Positions 7,211 to 15,746 of a stretch of DNA of 64,000 nucleotides are shown here, in pieces. Source of the DNA: Polynucleobacter sp. HIN11 (GTDB lineage: Bacteria; Pseudomonadota; Gammaproteobacteria; Burkholderiales; Burkholderiaceae); assembly GCF_030297675.1 (NCBI RefSeq), contig NZ_AP028142.1, positions 620,001 to 684,000 of the forward strand, read 5' to 3'. Each line of letters begins with the position of its first letter. Within the stretch, counting starts at the first letter, position 1. The notes under the pieces were generated by a model that saw only the letters and a program-made list of their open reading frames with translations, did not search any database and was not told the origin of the DNA. The position numbers and the translations under genes are program-made.

Positions 7211-8236
7211 ATGACGATCCGAGTTGCAATTAATGGATATGGCCGGATTGGCCGGATGGTATTGCGCGCTCTCTACGAAGAGGCGATGTTGCAGAATAAA
7301 AAACGCGATATCCAAATCGTCGCCATTAATGCGATGGGCGATATTGATATCAACGCGCATCTCACCCAATATGACTCCGCCCACGGTCGTTTTCCCGGTA
7401 CGGTTAGTGTGGACGGCGATTACATGGTGGTCAATGGCGATTGGATTCGGATGTACTCGACCCGAAATCCCCTCGAAACCCCATGGGGTAAAGAGGGCGT
7501 TGATTTGGTACTCGAGTGCTCTGGTAAGTTCACCTCCAAAGAAAAAGCCATGGTTCATATTCAGCAGGGTGCCAAGAAAGTATTGATTTCTGCCCCCGGT
7601 GAGAAGGATGTGGATGCCACGATTGTGTATGGCGTTAATGAGAAGGTCTTAAAACCCACTGATGTGGTGGTCTCCAATGCGAGCTGCACCACCAATTGCT
7701 TGGCGCCACTGGTCAAGCCCTTACTTGAGAAGATTGGAATTGAATCTGGCCTCATGACGACGATTCATGCGTTTACCAACGATCAAGTGCTCACTGATGT
7801 CTATCACAAGGATAAGCGTCGAGCGCGTTCAGCCGTGAGCAGCATGATCCCTACTAAAACTGGTGCTGCAAAAGCAGTTGGTTTGGTGCTACCAGAGCTT
7901 GCTGGCCGCTTTGATGGTTTTGCGATGCGCGTACCTACCATCAATGTCTCGGTCGTTGACCTCACCTTTATTGCCAAGCGTCCTACCTCGGTGGATGAAG
8001 TTCATCAAATACTGAAGGCGGCTAGTGAGCATGAGCTCAAAGGCATTTTGGGCTTTAATACCTTGCCTTTGGTATCCATCGACTTTAATCACGATCCACG
8101 ACCCAGTATTTATGATGCTTCACAAACTCGCGTCTCGAGCGATGGCAAGTTAGTCAAGGTCCTGGCGTGGTACGACAACGAATGGGGCTACTCCGTGCAA
8201 ATGCTCAATGCAGCAGAAGCGCTGATGGCGGTATAA
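7211..8236 (+). CDS. gap: Glyceraldehyde-3-phosphate dehydrogenase, possibly NADP-tolerant
   Basis: The enzyme catalyses the reversible oxidative phosphorylation of glyceraldehyde 3-phosphate. It has 341 residues from the ATG with AGAGGAAA upstream; a TTG 27 bases earlier would add a polar peptide and lacks support. The nucleotide loop GYGRIGR is at 10-15 and the catalytic Cys is at 159 in SNASCTTNC. In typical NAD enzymes an Asp follows the AIN of the second strand; here it is Ala41 (AINAMGD), which removes the residue that discriminates against NADP. This may suit reductive use in CO2 fixation; the inference is untested. Confidence 0.94.
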   Translation: MTIRVAINGYGRIGRMVLRALYEEAMLQNKKRDIQIVAINAMGDIDINAHLTQYDSAHGRFPGTVSVDGDYMVVNGDWIRMYSTRNPLETPWGKEGVDLVLECSGKFTSKEKAMVHIQQGAKKVLISAPGEKDVDATIVYGVNEKVLKPTDVVVSNASCTTNCLAPLVKPLLEKIGIESGLMTTIHAFTNDQVLTDVYHKDKRRARSAVSSMIPTKTGAAKAVGLVLPELAGRFDGFAMRVPTINVSVVDLTFIAKRPTSVDEVHQILKAASEHELKGILGFNTLPLVSIDFNHDPRPSIYDASQTRVSSDGKLVKVLAWYDNEWGYSVQMLNAAEALMAV

Positions 8237-8240
8237 GGCA

Positions 8241-11054
8241 TTGGCCAGCCGACCCTCCTCTACCCGAAAGCAAGACCCCGACTCGGCCTTGGTTGACGAT
8301 ATTCGTCTGCTTGGGCGGATTCTAGGGGATGTAATTCGTGAACAAGAGGGCCTTGCAATATTCAATTTGATTGAGCAGATTCGGGTCTTATCGGTCCGCT
8401 TTCATCGCCATGGTGATGAAAATGCCAATAAAGAGCTCAAGAAACTCTTAAAGGGACTAAGTGCTGATGATTCAGTCAAGGTCATTCGAGCCTTTACCTA
8501 CTTTAGTCACTTGGCAAATTTGGCAGAGGATCGTCATCAATTGCGACGTCAAGCCGCCCAAGAACGTATCGCCAGCCAACAGCCGGGTAGTATTGATTTA
8601 GCCTTAGAACGAATACATGGGGCGGGCATCAGTAAAGCTACTATTATTAAGACCCTTGCCGATAGTTATTTATCGCCTGTATTGACCGCGCACCCAACTG
8701 AGGTACAACGCAAAAGTATTTTGGATGCAGAGCGTAATATTGCGCAATTATTGCTAACTCGTGATCAGATCAAAGATCGGGCGAAAGCATATCAGCTCAA
8801 AAAGGATCTGTTATGTGAGCGTGAGCTTACGGACAATGAATTACAAATTAAAGCACGCGTGATTCAGCTATGGCAAACCCGTTTATTACGCTATACCAAA
8901 CTGAAGGTTGCTGACGAAATTGAAAATGCCTTGAGTTATTACGAGGCGACTTTCTTACGGGAGATCCCTAAGCTCTATGCTGAACTGGAAGACCGGCTGG
9001 GGCAGCCGCACATCGCATCCTTTTTACGGATGGGTCAATGGACCGGGGGCGATCGGGACGGTAATCCGAATGTTACTGCCCAAACCTTGGAATATGCCCT
9101 AAAACGGCAGGCCGAGATGATATTACGGCATTACCTAACCGAAGTGCATTATCTGGGCACGGAGCTCTCTCTGTCCGCATTCTTGGTAGGCTTTCCAAAG
9201 GCCATGCAAGACTTAGCGAATCGTTCCCCCGATGAGAACGAGCATCGCATGGATGAGCCCTATCGGAGAGCCTTAACCGGGATTTACTCGCGACTCGCTG
9301 CCACACTCAAAGACTTAACTGGGGGGGATGCGGCGCGACACGCGGTACCACCCCAAAATCCGTATCAAAGCGCAAAAGAATTTTTGGACGATTTGCAAGT
9401 GATTGAAGAATCCTTACGCTCCCATTCTGCAGAGGCGCTCATTAATCAGCGTTTACGGGCTCTCATCCGCGCTGTCGAAGTCTTTGGATTTCATTTGGCG
9501 ACTGTGGACTTGCGCCAGAGCTCGGATCAGCATGAGGCGGTATTGCAAGAGCTGCTAGCTGTTGCCAGAATTGAGGACAACTACCAAGGTTTAGATGAAG
9601 CTGCAAAACAAGCCTTATTAATTCGCTTACTCAATGAAGCAAGACCGCTGCAGGTGGTAGGGGCAGAGTATTCCCCGCACACGATGAGTGAGCTCGCCAT
9701 TTTTGCCCTTGCTAAACGCCTACGTGAGCGTTTTGGTGTGGATGCGATACGCCACTACATCATTAGCCATACCGAGACCGTCAGCGATTTGCTAGAAGTG
9801 ATGCTACTGCAAAAGGAGCTCGGTCTAATGCATGGCACCTTGGATTCGAAGGCGCGTATTGATCTCATTACCGTGCCCTTATTTGAAACCATTGAAGATC
9901 TTCGCAACGCAGCACCCATCATGCGTGACTTCTATGCTTTGCCAGGCATTGCCAATTTAGTGAAACGGTCGGGTGCCGAGCAAGACATTATGTTGGGCTA
10001 TTCCGATAGTAATAAAGATGGCGGGATCTTCACCAGCAACTGGGAGCTGTATTGCGCCGAGATTGCCCTGGTGGAGCTCTTTGAGCGCTTAGCCAATAGT
10101 CACAATATTCAGCTACGCTTATTTCATGGGCGCGGTGGAACAGTAGGGCGTGGTGGTGGCCCTAGTTATGAAGCCATTCTGGCACAGCCACCAGGGACTG
10201 TTCGAGGTCAAATTCGCTTGACGGAGCAGGGTGAGGTGATTGGTTCTAAATACGCCAACCCAGCAATCGGTCGACAAAATTTAGAGGCATTAATTGCGGC
10301 CACTCTTGAGGCAACACTTTTACAGCCAACCAAGCCCGCAACACCCTTATTCCTAAAAACTGCTGCCCAGATTTCAGAGTCCAGTATGCGGGCCTACCGC
10401 CGTTTGATCTATGAGACCGAGGGATTTGCTGAATACTTTTTCCAAGCCACGCCGATTCGTGAGATCGCCGAGCTCAATATTGGTTCACGACCTGCATCGC
10501 GGAAAGCGACTCAGCGCATCGAGGATCTTCGAGCTATTCCATGGGGATTTAGTTGGGGCCAATGCCGTCTAACATTGCCCGGTTGGTTTGGTTTTGGATC
10601 TGCCATTTACGAGTTATTGCATGACGCCAAACCAAAAGAGCGCGTTGCTAACTTGGCCCTATTAAAACGGATGTATCGTCAGTGGCCATTCTTTCGAACT
10701 CTCTTATCGAATATGGATATGGCTTTATCCAAAGCAGACCTTGATCTAGCCGCTCTTTACAGTGAGCTGGTCACTGATACCCGCTTACGCAAAAAGATCT
10801 TTGCGGCCATGTGTGAGGAGTGGGATAAGACCATCGATGCACTTGTGCAAATTACTGGGGAGAAGCAGCGCCTTGCCAATAACCCAATCTTAGCCCGGTC
10901 AATTCGCCATCGCTTTCCTTACATCGACCCCTTGCACCACATTCAGGTTGAGTTGGTTAGACGCTATCGTGCTGGGCAAAGTGATGAGCGGGTCAAGCGC
11001 GGTATCCACTTATCCATCAATGGGATTGCATCGGGCTTACGAAATACGGGATAA
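8241..11054 (+). CDS. ppc: Phosphoenolpyruvate carboxylase
   Basis: This enzyme fixes bicarbonate onto phosphoenolpyruvate to give oxaloacetate, the main anaplerotic reaction. The 937 residues are the family length. The signature TAHPTEVQRK contains the catalytic His151, the glycine-rich FHGRGGTVGRGGGP is at 628-641, and the chain ends in the invariant NTG. The start is a TTG 4 bases after the gap stop, with TAAGG overlapping that stop as a possible ribosome binding site; no better start exists. It is probably translationally coupled to gap. Bicarbonate could come from the SbtA-type transporter at 61921-62880. Confidence 0.95.
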   Translation: MASRPSSTRKQDPDSALVDDIRLLGRILGDVIREQEGLAIFNLIEQIRVLSVRFHRHGDENANKELKKLLKGLSADDSVKVIRAFTYFSHLANLAEDRHQLRRQAAQERIASQQPGSIDLALERIHGAGISKATIIKTLADSYLSPVLTAHPTEVQRKSILDAERNIAQLLLTRDQIKDRAKAYQLKKDLLCERELTDNELQIKARVIQLWQTRLLRYTKLKVADEIENALSYYEATFLREIPKLYAELEDRLGQPHIASFLRMGQWTGGDRDGNPNVTAQTLEYALKRQAEMILRHYLTEVHYLGTELSLSAFLVGFPKAMQDLANRSPDENEHRMDEPYRRALTGIYSRLAATLKDLTGGDAARHAVPPQNPYQSAKEFLDDLQVIEESLRSHSAEALINQRLRALIRAVEVFGFHLATVDLRQSSDQHEAVLQELLAVARIEDNYQGLDEAAKQALLIRLLNEARPLQVVGAEYSPHTMSELAIFALAKRLRERFGVDAIRHYIISHTETVSDLLEVMLLQKELGLMHGTLDSKARIDLITVPLFETIEDLRNAAPIMRDFYALPGIANLVKRSGAEQDIMLGYSDSNKDGGIFTSNWELYCAEIALVELFERLANSHNIQLRLFHGRGGTVGRGGGPSYEAILAQPPGTVRGQIRLTEQGEVIGSKYANPAIGRQNLEALIAATLEATLLQPTKPATPLFLKTAAQISESSMRAYRRLIYETEGFAEYFFQATPIREIAELNIGSRPASRKATQRIEDLRAIPWGFSWGQCRLTLPGWFGFGSAIYELLHDAKPKERVANLALLKRMYRQWPFFRTLLSNMDMALSKADLDLAALYSELVTDTRLRKKIFAAMCEEWDKTIDALVQITGEKQRLANNPILARSIRHRFPYIDPLHHIQVELVRRYRAGQSDERVKRGIHLSINGIASGLRNTG

Positions 11055-11063
11055 AGCCATCAA

Positions 11064-11912
11064 TCACTTATGGTGATTGGCGGGAAGTTCAACACCGCAT
11101 GCGCGACAGTATTTATCTGTGGCATTGAGATCATCGGCTAAGCAGTTTGGGCAGGTTCTTGGATCTAAATCAGGCCGATGGCGCCGCAGTGCCATTTCAC
11201 TTGTCACAATTCCAGTGGGAACTGCTAAGGTACCCCAGCCCATGAGCATCATGGTTGATGCAATCAATTTACCAAGGTCGGTTTTGGGTGTGATGTCACC
11301 AAAACCAACGGTCGTCATGGTCGTAATCGCCCAATAAATGCTTATTGGAATACTTGTGAACCCATGTTCTGGACCCTCAACTACGTACATGAGTGTGCCC
11401 ATTACCATCACAACCATCAGAACGACCGACAAAAACACCATAATTTTGCGCCGACTAGCTGCTAGAGCATTCGCAAGATGGTTGTATTCCACCAAGAAAC
11501 TGGTGAGCTTGAAGATCCGGAATATGCGTAAAAGACGCAGAACCCGAACATCAATCAGTGAATGTAACTCCGGGAAGAAGAGTGCCAGGTAGGTCGGTAA
11601 AAATGCGATGAGATCAATGATTCCAAAAAAGCTCAGCGCATACTTGCGTCGATCGGGAGCACAGTAGAGTCGCGCAAGGTATTCAACGGTGAAGATGAAA
11701 GTAAAAAACCACTCTAAGGCAAAGAGGATCGAGTGAAACTTGGCTGATATGCTTTGCACACTATCGAGTACCACTACCAAAATTGAGACTAGGATGATAA
11801 AAATCAAGATCCGGTCAAAGAGTCGGCCGGCATGGGTATCGGACTCAAAAATAACCCGATACAAGGTCTCTTTCAGAGTCTGTTCTTCATGGATCTGAGG
11901 CTTGGCGGTCAT
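11064..11912 (-). CDS. Voltage-gated potassium-channel-like protein with C-terminal zinc ribbon
   Basis: This 282-residue protein has six transmembrane segments and a pore. The S4-like segment RVLRLLRIFRIFK at 123-135 carries regularly spaced arginines, and the selectivity filter TVGFGD is at 201-206, preceded by a pore helix. A short cytoplasmic tail contains a CPNC (254-257) and CRAC (269-272) pair, a rubredoxin-like zinc ribbon. It belongs to the Kv-like ion transport family and should conduct potassium across the inner membrane. It converges on ppc and is transcribed away from the aminotransferase gene at 11994. Confidence 0.88.
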   Translation of the reverse strand: MTAKPQIHEEQTLKETLYRVIFESDTHAGRLFDRILIFIILVSILVVVLDSVQSISAKFHSILFALEWFFTFIFTVEYLARLYCAPDRRKYALSFFGIIDLIAFLPTYLALFFPELHSLIDVRVLRLLRIFRIFKLTSFLVEYNHLANALAASRRKIMVFLSVVLMVVMVMGTLMYVVEGPEHGFTSIPISIYWAITTMTTVGFGDITPKTDLGKLIASTMMLMGWGTLAVPTGIVTSEMALRRHRPDLDPRTCPNCLADDLNATDKYCRACGVELPANHHK

Positions 11913-11993
11913 ATCGGCCTTGGGTGTTCAAAACAATTAGAATAATGGTTTACCAAGTAATCATTAATTTAGCCTAAATACGAAGGAATTTGC

Positions 11994-13127
11994 ATGCCAG
12001 GCCTTTTGCCCAATGTAGACCCGGATGGTCTTTTGGAATTCTCGGTAGTCTATACCGATCGTTCTTTGAATCACATGTCAGCGGAATTTAAGAAAGTTAT
12101 TACTGATATTTCCGCAATTCTCAAGGATGTTTACAAAGCGCATTCCACCGTCGTGGTACCTGGAAGTGGGACCTATGGCATGGAGGCAGTGGCACGGCAG
12201 TTTGCTCCTGGCAAAAAATGTTTAATTATTCGTAACGGCTGGTTTAGTTATCGGTGGACGCAAATTTTTGATCTTGAACAGTTCACTCAAGATGTTCATG
12301 TCATTAAGGGCCGCCAAGTCGAACAGACTGCGCAAGGCGCGTATGCACCCCCTCCAATTGAAGAGGTTGTCGCCTTTATTCAGAAAGAAAAGCCAGACGT
12401 CGTATTTGCTCCGCATGTCGAAACGTCCGCTGGAATTATTTTGCCACCCGAGTATTTGAGAGCGATTGGTGATGCGGTGGAATCCGTTGATGGATTATTT
12501 GTCTTGGATTGCATCGCTTCTGGTGCAATGTGGGTTGACATGAGGGCTAGCAAAGTGGACGTCTTGATTAGCGCTCCGCAAAAAGGGTGGAGTAGCTCTC
12601 CATGCTGTGCATTGATTGGTCTCTCCGAGCGTGCACGGCAAAAAATTGAGCAAACTCAAAGCAATAGCTTCTCAATCGATCTTAAAAAGTGGTTACAGAT
12701 TATGGAGACCTACGAGAAGGGTGCGCATGTGTATCACACCACCATGCCAACCGATGCACTGAAGATTCTGCGTAACGCCATGAAAGAGACTCAATCGCAC
12801 GGATTTGATTACCTCAAGCAGCAGCAGATTGAGTTGGGTACTAGAGTTCGAGCATTAATGGTTGCCAAAGGTTTCCCAAGCGTAGCCGCAATAGGTTATC
12901 AAGCTCCGTGTGTTGTAGTGAGTTACACCACTGATCCGGATATGCAGTCTGGTAAGAAGTTTATGGAGGTGGGTCTGCAAACTGCAGCTGGTGTGCCATT
13001 GCAGGTGGGCGAGGGCCCTGAGTTTAGGACCTTCCGTATCGGATTATTTGGTCTCGAGAAATTACTTCATATTGAGCGCGCCATCACGCATCTTGAAGCT
13101 GCGATGGATAAGATTACGGCGAAGTAA
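11994..13127 (+). CDS. Class V PLP aminotransferase, alanine/serine-glyoxylate type
   Basis: The protein has 377 residues and belongs to the class V aminotransferase fold that includes alanine-glyoxylate and serine-glyoxylate transaminases. The PLP-binding Lys197 lies in SAPQKGWSS, with the upstream Asp in VLDCIASG and the PGSGTYGMEAV loop (about 56-66) binding the cofactor phosphate. Its N-terminus (MPGLLPNVDPDG) differs from the clear serine-glyoxylate enzyme at 14242, so the substrate may differ. An AAGGAA site precedes the ATG. Its stop directly abuts the stop of the convergent dehydrogenase gene. Confidence 0.8.
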   Translation: MPGLLPNVDPDGLLEFSVVYTDRSLNHMSAEFKKVITDISAILKDVYKAHSTVVVPGSGTYGMEAVARQFAPGKKCLIIRNGWFSYRWTQIFDLEQFTQDVHVIKGRQVEQTAQGAYAPPPIEEVVAFIQKEKPDVVFAPHVETSAGIILPPEYLRAIGDAVESVDGLFVLDCIASGAMWVDMRASKVDVLISAPQKGWSSSPCCALIGLSERARQKIEQTQSNSFSIDLKKWLQIMETYEKGAHVYHTTMPTDALKILRNAMKETQSHGFDYLKQQQIELGTRVRALMVAKGFPSVAAIGYQAPCVVVSYTTDPDMQSGKKFMEVGLQTAAGVPLQVGEGPEFRTFRIGLFGLEKLLHIERAITHLEAAMDKITAK

Positions 13128-14036
13128 TTACTTTTCGATTTTTAAGACGGCAAAGGCAGCCTGGAGGCGCTTGGAGTAAATCTCCTTTAGAGCCTTTACT
13201 TTTTCAGGGGTCCACGACCAAAAGCCATGCAAAGCCTTGGTGCCTGTTTTGCCACTCTTAACCATATTCAGGATCGATTCCGGCATCGCAGTGTCATTGC
13301 AAAGCGCTGGATAGATCTCCTTGGCGGCATTGCAATTGACATCCCAACCCGATAATTCTTTCTGAGTGATGGGTCCAACTGCAGCATACCGAAATCCAAA
13401 GCTGTAACGGACCGCATCATCCACATCCTCCGGCGTTGCAACACCGCGATCAATTAAGTGGAGCGCTTCCCGCATTAAGGCATGCTGAATACGATTAGCC
13501 AAAAATCCTGGAATATCTTGTTTGACCAGAACGGGCTTTTTATCAATGGATTGATAAAAGGCATACACTGTATCCGCAATCCTTGGATCGGTTTTCTCGC
13601 CCAATACGATTTCGACCAGAGGGACTAGTTCTGCAGGCATAAAGTAATGGGCCCCCATCATACGATGGGCTGTTTTTAAACCCTGTGCAATTTTGCTAAT
13701 TGGGTAGGCGGAGCTATTACTCCCAATCGGTATCTCTTTCGGAACACGTTGGTCTAAAAAACGAAATAAGGCTTGCTTGGTTTGCAAATCCTCAATAATT
13801 GTTTCCACAATCCAGCAGCAGTCAGTCCAGTCGCACCATGTATCAATTTCGCCAGCGCGAGATGAACCTGCAGCATCATGTTTGTCCGATGAGCATAAGG
13901 CGATGGCACCCTCTAAGCATTGTTGCGCCTTTTCTTTAGTACGACCCAAAACTACAACGGGGACGTCTGCTCCCAAGAAGCCGGCCGCAATCCCAGTTGC
14001 CATGGTGCCAGTTCCAATTACCGTCACATAAGCCAT
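13128..14036 (-). CDS. 3-hydroxyacyl-CoA dehydrogenase family oxidoreductase
   Basis: The protein has 302 residues with an N-terminal Rossmann nucleotide-binding motif GTGTMATGIA (8-17), followed by the helical C-terminal domain of the 3-hydroxyacyl-CoA dehydrogenase family (QDIPGFLANRIQ, then a partner helix with GVATPEDVDDAV). The family also contains carnitine dehydrogenase and L-gulonate 3-dehydrogenase (lambda-crystallin), so the substrate need not be a CoA ester. Placement between two glyoxylate-type aminotransferases suggests a hydroxyacid linked to amino-acid or glyoxylate metabolism; this is inference. Confidence 0.8.
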   Translation of the reverse strand: MAYVTVIGTGTMATGIAAGFLGADVPVVVLGRTKEKAQQCLEGAIALCSSDKHDAAGSSRAGEIDTWCDWTDCCWIVETIIEDLQTKQALFRFLDQRVPKEIPIGSNSSAYPISKIAQGLKTAHRMMGAHYFMPAELVPLVEIVLGEKTDPRIADTVYAFYQSIDKKPVLVKQDIPGFLANRIQHALMREALHLIDRGVATPEDVDDAVRYSFGFRYAAVGPITQKELSGWDVNCNAAKEIYPALCNDTAMPESILNMVKSGKTGTKALHGFWSWTPEKVKALKEIYSKRLQAAFAVLKIEK

Positions 14037-14241
14037 TAAAAGCCCCTATTAAGCATCATGAAATAAATGAGAGTCTAATTCCTTTTGGCAACTGTCAGCC
14101 TGGCTTGACAGGCTATTGCATCCAATTGGTCGAGTAGAGAATATCCCATGCAGGTCAAGGCAAGTGAGCTCTGAAACTGGTATAAATGGAACTTCGCTTT
14201 TTTAAGCCATTGCCATTGATAACGATAACGACAGACAAACT

Positions 14242-15426
14242 ATGCTGAAACTTGATCAACATCCATCCGGTAGACATTTTTTACATATTCCAGGACCCAG
14301 TCCAGTTCCATCCAGAATCTTGCGTGCGATTAGCTATCAAACTATTGATCATCGCGGTCCAGAGTTCGGTGAGTTAGGACTCCAATTATTGGCTGGTATG
14401 CAAACCATCTTCAAGACCAAGCATCCAGTGATCATTTATCCAAGTTCGGGAACTGGTGCGTGGGAAGGCGCTCTCGTAAATACCCTGTCAGCTGGTGATC
14501 TTGTCCTAATGTACGAGACCGGTCATTTTGCAACCCTTTGGAATAAGTTAGCTCAACGTTTGGGCATTAAAACAGAGTTCATTGGCTTACCCGGTGCCGA
14601 AGGTTGGCGTCATGGGGTTGATGCGGCCAAAATTGAAGAGCGCCTCAAGGCGGATACTGGCCATCAAATTAAGGCAGTCTGTGTGGTTCATAACGAGACC
14701 TCAACGGGTGTTACTTCCAATATCGCTGCAGTGCGTAAAGCCATTGATGCGGCAAAGCATCCTGCGCTTTTAATGGTTGATACGATCTCGGGTTTGGCAT
14801 CTGCTGATTTTCGTCATGATGAGTGGGGCGTTGATGTAACCGTGAGCGGTTCACAAAAGGGCTTGATGCTCCCCCCGGGTATCGGATTTAATGCGATTTC
14901 ACCAAAAGCGCTGGAAGCCAGCAAGCGTGCCACCTTGCCAAAAGCCTATTGGGCTTGGGATGAAATTCTAGAGTCCAATAAGACGGGTTATTGGCCTTCA
15001 ACGCCCGCAACTAATTTGCTCTATGGCTTGCACGAGGCGATTGATATGATTTTGAACGAAGGCATGGACAATGTATTTGCTCGCCATCAACGCCTTGCCA
15101 AGGCTTGCCGTGCTGCGGTTGAGGCATGGGGCTTGGAAGTGCAGTGCAAAGATCCTGCGGTTTACTCGCCAGTATTGACTGGTGTGCGCACCCCAGAGGG
15201 TGTGGATGCCGATGCCTTGCGTAAATTAATCTTTGAACGCTACAACTTGTCCCTTGGTACAGGCTTGGGTAAGGTAAAAGGTCAGCTATTCCGCATCGGG
15301 CATTTGGGCGACTGCAATGAACTATCGTTGCTGGCCGCTATCAGCGGATGCGAAATGGGTATGAACCGTTTTGGCATCAAACTCAAAGGTAGCGGTATTC
15401 TTGCAGCCCAAGAGGCCCTGCAGTAA
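14242..15426 (+). CDS. sgaA: Serine-glyoxylate aminotransferase
   Basis: This enzyme transfers the amino group of serine to glyoxylate, giving hydroxypyruvate and glycine, as in the serine cycle or glycolate salvage. It has 394 residues with the typical opening GPSPVPSRIL, the cofactor loop PSSGTGAWEGA, and the PLP Lys206 in GSQKGLMLPPG. It stands alone behind about 200 bases of non-coding DNA. Hydroxypyruvate reductase, glycerate kinase and malyl-CoA genes are not in the window, so the cycle cannot be judged complete here. Confidence 0.88.
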   Translation: MLKLDQHPSGRHFLHIPGPSPVPSRILRAISYQTIDHRGPEFGELGLQLLAGMQTIFKTKHPVIIYPSSGTGAWEGALVNTLSAGDLVLMYETGHFATLWNKLAQRLGIKTEFIGLPGAEGWRHGVDAAKIEERLKADTGHQIKAVCVVHNETSTGVTSNIAAVRKAIDAAKHPALLMVDTISGLASADFRHDEWGVDVTVSGSQKGLMLPPGIGFNAISPKALEASKRATLPKAYWAWDEILESNKTGYWPSTPATNLLYGLHEAIDMILNEGMDNVFARHQRLAKACRAAVEAWGLEVQCKDPAVYSPVLTGVRTPEGVDADALRKLIFERYNLSLGTGLGKVKGQLFRIGHLGDCNELSLLAAISGCEMGMNRFGIKLKGSGILAAQEALQ

Positions 15427-15735
15427 CTACGATTGATTAAGCTGTTTGCGTAGCGCTTCGATCTCCTCTAGGAGGTCAAGCGCCAAAGCAACCCCTGGAG
15501 TATTTACCTCCAGGTCTCGCACCAAACGGCTAGCAATCTTGGCGCGGCGCAAGGAGTGGCCCGTAAAGCGCCATTCATTTTGGTTCGACCCTTGCGGTTG
15601 AAGAACCCCCTCGGCGACCCACTCTTCAACATGCGTATGGCTGATCGAGCAAGCTTGGCATATTTCAGTAACAGTCAAATGCAGTTGCTCTTCAACCACC
15701 ACACCTTCAAGCAATACAGAACGATTTGCATTCAT
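15427..15735 (-). CDS. cbpM: Chaperone modulator CbpM
   Basis: This 102-residue MerR-like winged-helix protein is of the CbpM type, which binds the J-domain of CbpA and blocks its co-chaperone and DNA-binding activity. The helix-turn-helix region is visible at about 15-50 (LTVTEICQACSISHTHVEEWVAEGVLQP), followed by a dimerisation-like helix rich in Leu and Glu (ALDLLEEIEALRKQL). It lies 11 bases downstream of cbpA on the same strand, the standard arrangement. The gene ends directly beside the sgaA stop. Confidence 0.88.
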   Translation of the reverse strand: MNANRSVLLEGVVVEEQLHLTVTEICQACSISHTHVEEWVAEGVLQPQGSNQNEWRFTGHSLRRAKIASRLVRDLEVNTPGVALALDLLEEIEALRKQLNQS

Positions 15736-15746
15736 ATGATTTACTC

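Noticed and set aside
3085..8236. Naming the genes cbbF, cbbT, cbbA and cbbG
   Set aside because: The order fits, but RuBisCO, phosphoribulokinase and CbbR are not in the window, so neutral names are safer.
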